NCBI GenBank assembly: GCA_002322035.1
Contig: DCNF01000070.1
Location: 9,977-19,837, forward strand
Direction: 5' to 3'
Origin: Geobacter sp. UBA1603
GTDB taxonomy: Bacteria > Desulfobacterota > Desulfuromonadia > Geobacterales > Pseudopelobacteraceae
Length of the DNA stretch: 9,861 nucleotides
Numbering within the stretch: the stretch's first letter is position 1; every line of letters starts with the position of its first letter. Position numbers and translations under genes: made by a program. This document shows positions 6,896 to 9,861 of this stretch, in pieces. The notes under the pieces were generated by a model, which saw only the letters and a program-made list of their open reading frames with translations, was not told where the DNA came from and ran no database searches.

Positions 6896-7612
6896 TCAGC
6901 GCCCACCCATCCGGAACAGGGCTGATGGGGCTGCGATCCGCAGCGGCGCCATAAATGCAGCCCCCTCGTACTGATCCGGCAGCGGCGGAAACGGGGAGGC
7001 AGCGGCAAGCGCCTCCAGCAACACCCGGTCCGAATCCCTGCTTCCGGTACTCTGCCGGATCCGCTGTGACATGACGGTGCCATCCCTCAACAGAAAAATT
7101 TCGACCATCCCGTCCTGACGTATCGGTTCCTTGAGACTGGCCGCCCTGATCCACCACTCCCGATTGATCGCATTAACCAGTTCAAAATAGTAGCGACGGA
7201 TATCATCCCGCAGGGTTGCCCCGTCCGCCAGCGTTCGGACATAACCATAGGCCATGCCGAGCCCGAGCGGGCTTGACATGACATCCGATACCGGATTATC
7301 GGCCTGAACAGACTGCTGTTCCTCTGCCCGGGGTGCTGTGGTTGCCTGCTCGGTAACAGCTGCAGGAGAAGGAACCGCTTTCTGTCCCGTAAGCGGAGAC
7401 GGTCGGGGGGCATCCAGTGCCGGCAGCAGCGTATCGACCATGATTGCAGCACCACCCGGCACACTGCGTGCGGGCGCACCGACCACGGCCAGAACCAGGC
7501 CGAACAGGGCTCCATGGAGAGCGACAGAGAGCAGAATGTACAGAAATGCTGCCGATCGTGAGGCGGAATTCTGCCGGTATGTCGTTATGGGCGTATCGTC
7601 TGAATAATGCAT
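6896..7612 (-). CDS. TonB-like energy transducer
   Basis: From the ATG at 7612 the product has 238 residues, close to E. coli TonB. A short cytoplasmic tail (1-20) leads into one membrane helix (about 21-44) containing 'LLSVALHGA', with Ser29 and His33 in the same spacing as the Ser16/His20 pair of E. coli TonB ('LLSVCIHGA'), the residues needed for coupling to ExbB/ExbD. A periplasmic linker (about 50-110) with moderate Pro and Gln follows, then a TonB/TolA-type C-terminal domain (about 138-225): 'YYFELVNAINREWW', 'GMVEIFLLRDGTVMSQRIRQSTGSRDSD', 'ALAAASPFPPLPD'. It should transmit proton-motive energy from the inner membrane to an outer-membrane partner. The start is uncertain: in-frame ATGs at 7669 and 7702 exist, none has a good ribosome site; I chose 7612 because it gives the normal tail length. 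The stop is one base from that of the convergent TPR gene. Confidence 0.88.
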   Translation of the reverse strand: MHYSDDTPITTYRQNSASRSAAFLYILLSVALHGALFGLVLAVVGAPARSVPGGAAIMVDTLLPALDAPRPSPLTGQKAVPSPAAVTEQATTAPRAEEQQSVQADNPVSDVMSSPLGLGMAYGYVRTLADGATLRDDIRRYYFELVNAINREWWIRAASLKEPIRQDGMVEIFLLRDGTVMSQRIRQSTGSRDSDRVLLEALAAASPFPPLPDQYEGAAFMAPLRIAAPSALFRMGGR

Positions 7613-7710
7613 GAATGATAACAATGGAACATCGGGCACTGACTGTGGTATATGAACCTGATACAGCATAGCATGCCTGAACAGATACCCAAAGCAGAAC
7701 ATCCATTCTC

Positions 7711-7717
7711 AAGGGGG
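7711..7717 (+). promoter_or_regulatory. Ribosome-binding site deciding the AMIN-protein start
   Basis: AAGGGGG lies 6 nt before the ATG at 7724. The in-frame ATG at 7652 lacks such a site and would place 24 polar residues before the signal peptide. Confidence 0.8.
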
Positions 7718-7723
7718 ACAACG

Positions 7724-8737
7724 ATGAGACATGATGGCGCACACCGGATATTCCTTACGATCACGACTCTCCTGATCGTAATGGCGGCAGTTCCAACACT
7801 GGCTGCAGAACTGCTTGACGTAAAGCCGGTCGCAAACGGGGCAGACGTGGTAATCGAGGTGACCGCCGACATTCCGATGACCTACAGCTATTACAAGCTG
7901 CCGGGCGAAGCACGGGCTGTTGTTGATATTGCTGATGCCGACCCCGAAAAGGTCGAACCGTTGATTGTCGTCAACAAGGGGGCGATTGCCAGCATCAGCG
8001 TCGACAAAGCCCAGATTGCAGGCTTGGTCGTCAGCCGGTTGGTCTTTAACCTGGTCAAGCAGTCAGATATACGGGTAACGGCAGCTGCCGACCGCAAAAT
8101 GCTGGTGGTCTCCTTCGGCGGCACCGGTGCTCCAGCGCCGCCTGCGCCTGCAGCAGCCCCGGCGCCCGAGCAGAAAAAAGAGGCTGCGCCACCGGCAGAG
8201 CCACCCACGCCTGAAACACCGGCAAAAGTGACGCCACCCTCTCCCGCCACACCGGCGGCAGCTCCTCCAAAAGAGGATGATCCGCTCGGGCTCGACGAGC
8301 CTCCGGCTGCACCTGGAAAAGCGGCGACTCCGACTGCACCTGCTCCTGCTCCGGACACTCCGGCGGTTACAACTCCTCCTGCTTCAACATCCCGCCTGGC
8401 ACCGGTTGTTCCGGCTGAATCTGCCCCGGTGGCCATCCGGCCCGTTGTTATCGGTGTCAGTGCCGGCGACGGGTATATTGACATCAAGACCAAAGGCCCG
8501 GTAGGCACCTTTAAACCACTGCGGCTTACCAAGCCGGAACGGTTGGTGATTGATCTCCCCGAGGCAAAGAGCGCAATGAAGGCGAAATCGGTTACCATCA
8601 ACAAAAACGGAGTGACCCAGGTCCGTGTCGGCTCATACCCGGGCTATGTGAGAATCGTGTTTGACACCTCGAAAGAATCGTTCCCCGCCCATGACATCGC
8701 ATCAAAAGACGACGGTTTGAGAATATCACTGCGCTGA
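7724..8737 (+). CDS. Exported protein with two AMIN-type domains joined by a Pro/Ala linker
   Basis: The product has 337 residues, with a signal peptide (1-28, cleavage after Leu-Ala-Ala). Residues about 29-130 form an AMIN domain: 'LLDVKPVANGADVVIEVTADIPMTYSYYKLPGEARAVVDIADAD', with strand pairs and the 'P.(R).V.D' signature, then 'GLVVSRLVFNLVKQSDIRVTA' and 'KMLVVSF'. Residues about 133-238 are a low-complexity Pro/Ala/Thr/Glu linker with a short acidic island 'KEDDPLGLDEPP'. Residues about 239-337 form a second AMIN-like unit: 'GYIDIKTKGPVGTFKPLRLTKPERLVIDLPEAKS', 'VTQVRVGSYPGYVRIVFDTS'. AMIN domains bind peptidoglycan or target periplasmic machines, as in AmiC and in the N-terminus of the type IV pilus secretin PilQ. 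There is no amidase or secretin domain here, so a scaffold or cell-wall-binding role is inferred. It is divergent from the TonB-like gene, with a 111-bp gap, and is followed by a strong hairpin. Confidence 0.9.
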   Translation: MRHDGAHRIFLTITTLLIVMAAVPTLAAELLDVKPVANGADVVIEVTADIPMTYSYYKLPGEARAVVDIADADPEKVEPLIVVNKGAIASISVDKAQIAGLVVSRLVFNLVKQSDIRVTAAADRKMLVVSFGGTGAPAPPAPAAAPAPEQKKEAAPPAEPPTPETPAKVTPPSPATPAAAPPKEDDPLGLDEPPAAPGKAATPTAPAPAPDTPAVTTPPASTSRLAPVVPAESAPVAIRPVVIGVSAGDGYIDIKTKGPVGTFKPLRLTKPERLVIDLPEAKSAMKAKSVTINKNGVTQVRVGSYPGYVRIVFDTSKESFPAHDIASKDDGLRISLR

Positions 8738-8764
8738 GCTGCGCTCCCCTGCCCCGCCAATGAC

Positions 8765-8795
8765 AACGGCCCGGACAGTATCTGTCCGGGCCGTT
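8765..8795. terminator. Strong hairpin between convergent genes, probable bidirectional terminator
   Basis: The arms 8765-8778 and 8782-8795 are perfectly complementary over 14 bp (AACGGCCCGGACAG and its reverse complement) with a 3-nt loop TAT. The stem is GC-rich with two T/A pairs at its base. No T run follows on either strand, only the TT of the stem on each side, so this is an intrinsic-terminator-like stem without the usual tail. It lies 28 bp after the AMIN gene stop and 35 bp after the stop of the convergent cytochrome gene, where a bidirectional barrier makes sense. A short tandem duplication of GCGTAGC follows at 8798-8811. Confidence 0.7.
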
Positions 8796-8830
8796 ATGCG
8801 TAGCGCGTAGCGGAATCAGCTGGTCAGAGA

Positions 8831-9193
8831 TCAGCGCGCATTCTCGTCCAGCAGGTAATTCAGCAGTATGACAATCTCGCGGATTTCCTGTTTGTTCATG
8901 TCAGAATTCGGCTTGCGGAGCATTTTAATGCCATAGGCTTTCACGGCCTGCTTGTCGAACGGCTGGCCGGTAATCGGAGCGCGACCGGTCTGAATGGCAA
9001 TCACGGTGCGCTCCATGGTGTGACATTTGATGCACTTTTTCGACATCATTTCAAAGGATGCCTGGAAGTTTGCCGGAATGCTGCCGGGGTCGAAATTCAT
9101 AGTTGCGCCGCGCCCCTTAACCTTGATACGGGCTTCAGATGTAGCTGCGAGAGCAAGAATAATAACGGCAGCGAATGTTATGATTCTCTTCAT
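8831..9193 (-). CDS. Small periplasmic monoheme c-type cytochrome
   Basis: The product has 120 residues from the ATG at 9193, chosen over one at 9220 because a textbook AAGGAG lies 5 nt upstream and a signal peptide (1-21, cleavage after Ser-Glu-Ala) then starts properly. One heme-binding motif, Cys-Ile-Lys-Cys-His (54-58), lies in 'MSKKCIKCHTMERT', giving a single covalent heme with His58 as one ligand. The second ligand is probably a Met in 'KMLRKPNSDMNKQEI' (Met91 or Met99), a class I-like layout with a C-terminal helix 'EIREIVILLNYLLDE' (103-117). The N-terminal mature part (22-50) is unusual in lacking sequence I recognise. It lies 74 bp downstream of a beta-barrel gene on the same strand, so it may pass electrons to or from the cell surface. 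No lipobox is present. The redox partner is unknown. Confidence 0.92.
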   Translation of the reverse strand: MKRIITFAAVIILALAATSEARIKVKGRGATMNFDPGSIPANFQASFEMMSKKCIKCHTMERTVIAIQTGRAPITGQPFDKQAVKAYGIKMLRKPNSDMNKQEIREIVILLNYLLDENAR

Positions 9194-9198
9194 AAAAA

Positions 9199-9204
9199 CT
9201 CCTT
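9199..9204 (-). promoter_or_regulatory. Ribosome-binding site deciding the cytochrome start
   Basis: AAGGAG on the minus strand lies 5 nt before the ATG at 9193, whereas the in-frame ATG at 9220 has no site. It is the clearest ribosome-binding site of the window. Confidence 0.85.
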
Positions 9205-9267
9205 GGAGCGAGATGAGCATAGTGATAGTAACAGAATATCAGACTTTTGCCAGAGCTTACTGCATCA

Positions 9268-9861
9268 TCAGAAACTGAACGTGGCGCCGAGGGTGCCAAC
9301 GCGGTCAATGCTGCCTCTTGATGGCATTGAGTACTTATATTCAAGAGCCAGCTTGAAGTTCTCAAGCGGCGCATAGGCCATGGTGCCCACATAGCGCCTG
9401 ATGAAGGTGTTGGTGAAGTTGGATGATGAGCCTTCCTGCTGCAGGTATTCAAAGCGCGCCGCGCCGATCAGGTTCAGCAGAATCGTGACTTCCGCTTCAA
9501 CGGTACCCGCTTTTGAAATGACCGTGGTCCATGAATTGAGTTTTGAGGGGGTGACATTGTCGTCCTCGCCATAATTACCCAGCATCCGCAACCGGAAAAT
9601 TTTGTAGAGGAGCTCGGAATCAACACCGACCCGGAAGTAGGTGTTCTTCGGATCGTTGGAATTAGCGGTCCCGTTCTTGCCATAATAACCGTAGGTCCCG
9701 AGCGTCACCGTCAGGAAGTCAAGGATGCTCTCTTCCTTGTTCAGGTCAATATCCGGCTCATTGGCCAGAAAGTCTGCTCCCCCCAGCTTCAGGGAAACGT
9801 GGCCGTAGCCCTCCTTGCTATTCTGCCCCTTGCGGTTGACCATGCCACCGGCCAGGAAGAG
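9268..9861 (-). CDS. Outer-membrane beta-barrel protein, C-terminal part (5' end outside window)
   Basis: The frame is open to the right edge, so the N-terminus is missing; 197 residues are visible, beginning 'LFLAGGMVNRKGQ'. The ATG at 9843 is probably internal. The sequence alternates polar and hydrophobic/aromatic residues in strands separated by polar loops, e.g. 'HVSLKLGGADFLA', 'ILDFLTVTLGTYGYYG', 'TYFRVGVDSELLYKIFRLRML', 'TVEAEVTILLNLIGAARFEYL', 'YVGTMAYAPLENFKLALEYKY', and ends 'VGTLGATFSF'. A terminal Phe after an alternating strand is the usual signal for the BAM outer-membrane assembly machine. Loops are rich in Asn, Asp, Ser and Gly, typical of a surface-exposed barrel. No Cys-X-X-Cys-His occurs in the visible part. 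Substrate or partner is unknown; the small cytochrome 74 bp downstream on the same strand suggests a link to electron transfer, which is inferred. No terminator is visible between the two genes. Confidence 0.82.
   Translation of the reverse strand, partial: LFLAGGMVNRKGQNSKEGYGHVSLKLGGADFLANEPDIDLNKEESILDFLTVTLGTYGYYGKNGTANSNDPKNTYFRVGVDSELLYKIFRLRMLGNYGEDDNVTPSKLNSWTTVISKAGTVEAEVTILLNLIGAARFEYLQQEGSSSNFTNTFIRRYVGTMAYAPLENFKLALEYKYSMPSRGSIDRVGTLGATFSF

Noticed and set aside
6501..7157. Minus-strand open frame (218 codons) across the TPR/TonB junction
   Set aside because: It is antisense to the TPR gene end and out of frame with TonB, has Ser/Arg-rich composition, and shows no conserved motif.
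7891..8604. Minus-strand open frame (237 codons) opposite the AMIN gene
   Set aside because: Its Gly/Ala/Ser-rich sequence is the mirror of the Pro/Ala linker codons, and the plus-strand gene has signal peptide, ribosome site and AMIN patterns.
1..9861. Mobile elements, CRISPR arrays, toxin-antitoxin or phage-defence genes
   Set aside because: No transposase, integrase, spaced repeats, nuclease or small overlapping toxin-antitoxin pair is visible; all substantial frames are explained by the listed genes.

Overview
The window looks like chromosomal DNA of a Gram-negative, moderately GC-rich bacterium, most plausibly from the Geobacter/Desulfuromonadales group. This rests on a monoheme c-type cytochrome next to an outer-membrane beta-barrel gene, a DUF4388-like signalling protein divergent from a large TPR protein, AMIN and TonB envelope proteins, and signal peptides and Shine-Dalgarno sites typical of the group. 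The lineage is inferred from gene content; no rRNA or marker gene is present. I found no mobile element, CRISPR array, tRNA or rRNA.

Left block (1-4822), all on the minus strand and read right to left: a soluble protein with two DUF4388-like modules, a DedA-family membrane protein, the tRNA 2'-O-methyltransferase TrmJ, a SemiSWEET sugar carrier, the lipoprotein LemA, and a TPM-domain membrane protein with a glycine-rich tail. Gaps are short (22-48 bp). dedA overlaps trmJ by 11 nt and trmJ overlaps the SemiSWEET gene by 4 nt (ATGA), so this is probably one operon. Beyond a 131-bp gap carrying a good minus-strand sigma70-like promoter lies the 5' part of a gene for an exported protein, cut by the window edge.

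Middle block (4823-8737): a 251-bp divergent control region contains a perfect AT-rich palindrome with -10-like sequences on both strands. To its right are a 606-residue TPR protein (plus), a TonB-like energy transducer (minus, convergent, stop codons one base apart), and divergently from that an exported protein with two AMIN domains joined by a long Pro/Ala linker (plus). TonB has the transmembrane Ser/His motif used for coupling to ExbB/ExbD, but no exbB, exbD or receptor gene is in the window.

Right block (8738-9861): a perfect 14-bp-arm hairpin separates the AMIN gene from a convergent minus-strand pair, the C-terminal part of an outer-membrane beta-barrel protein (cut by the window end) followed by a small periplasmic monoheme cytochrome c.

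Most genes belong to known families. I see no clear signature of a wholly new system. The less-described parts are the DUF4388/TPR divergent pair, the TonB/double-AMIN divergent pair, and the beta-barrel/monoheme cytochrome pair.
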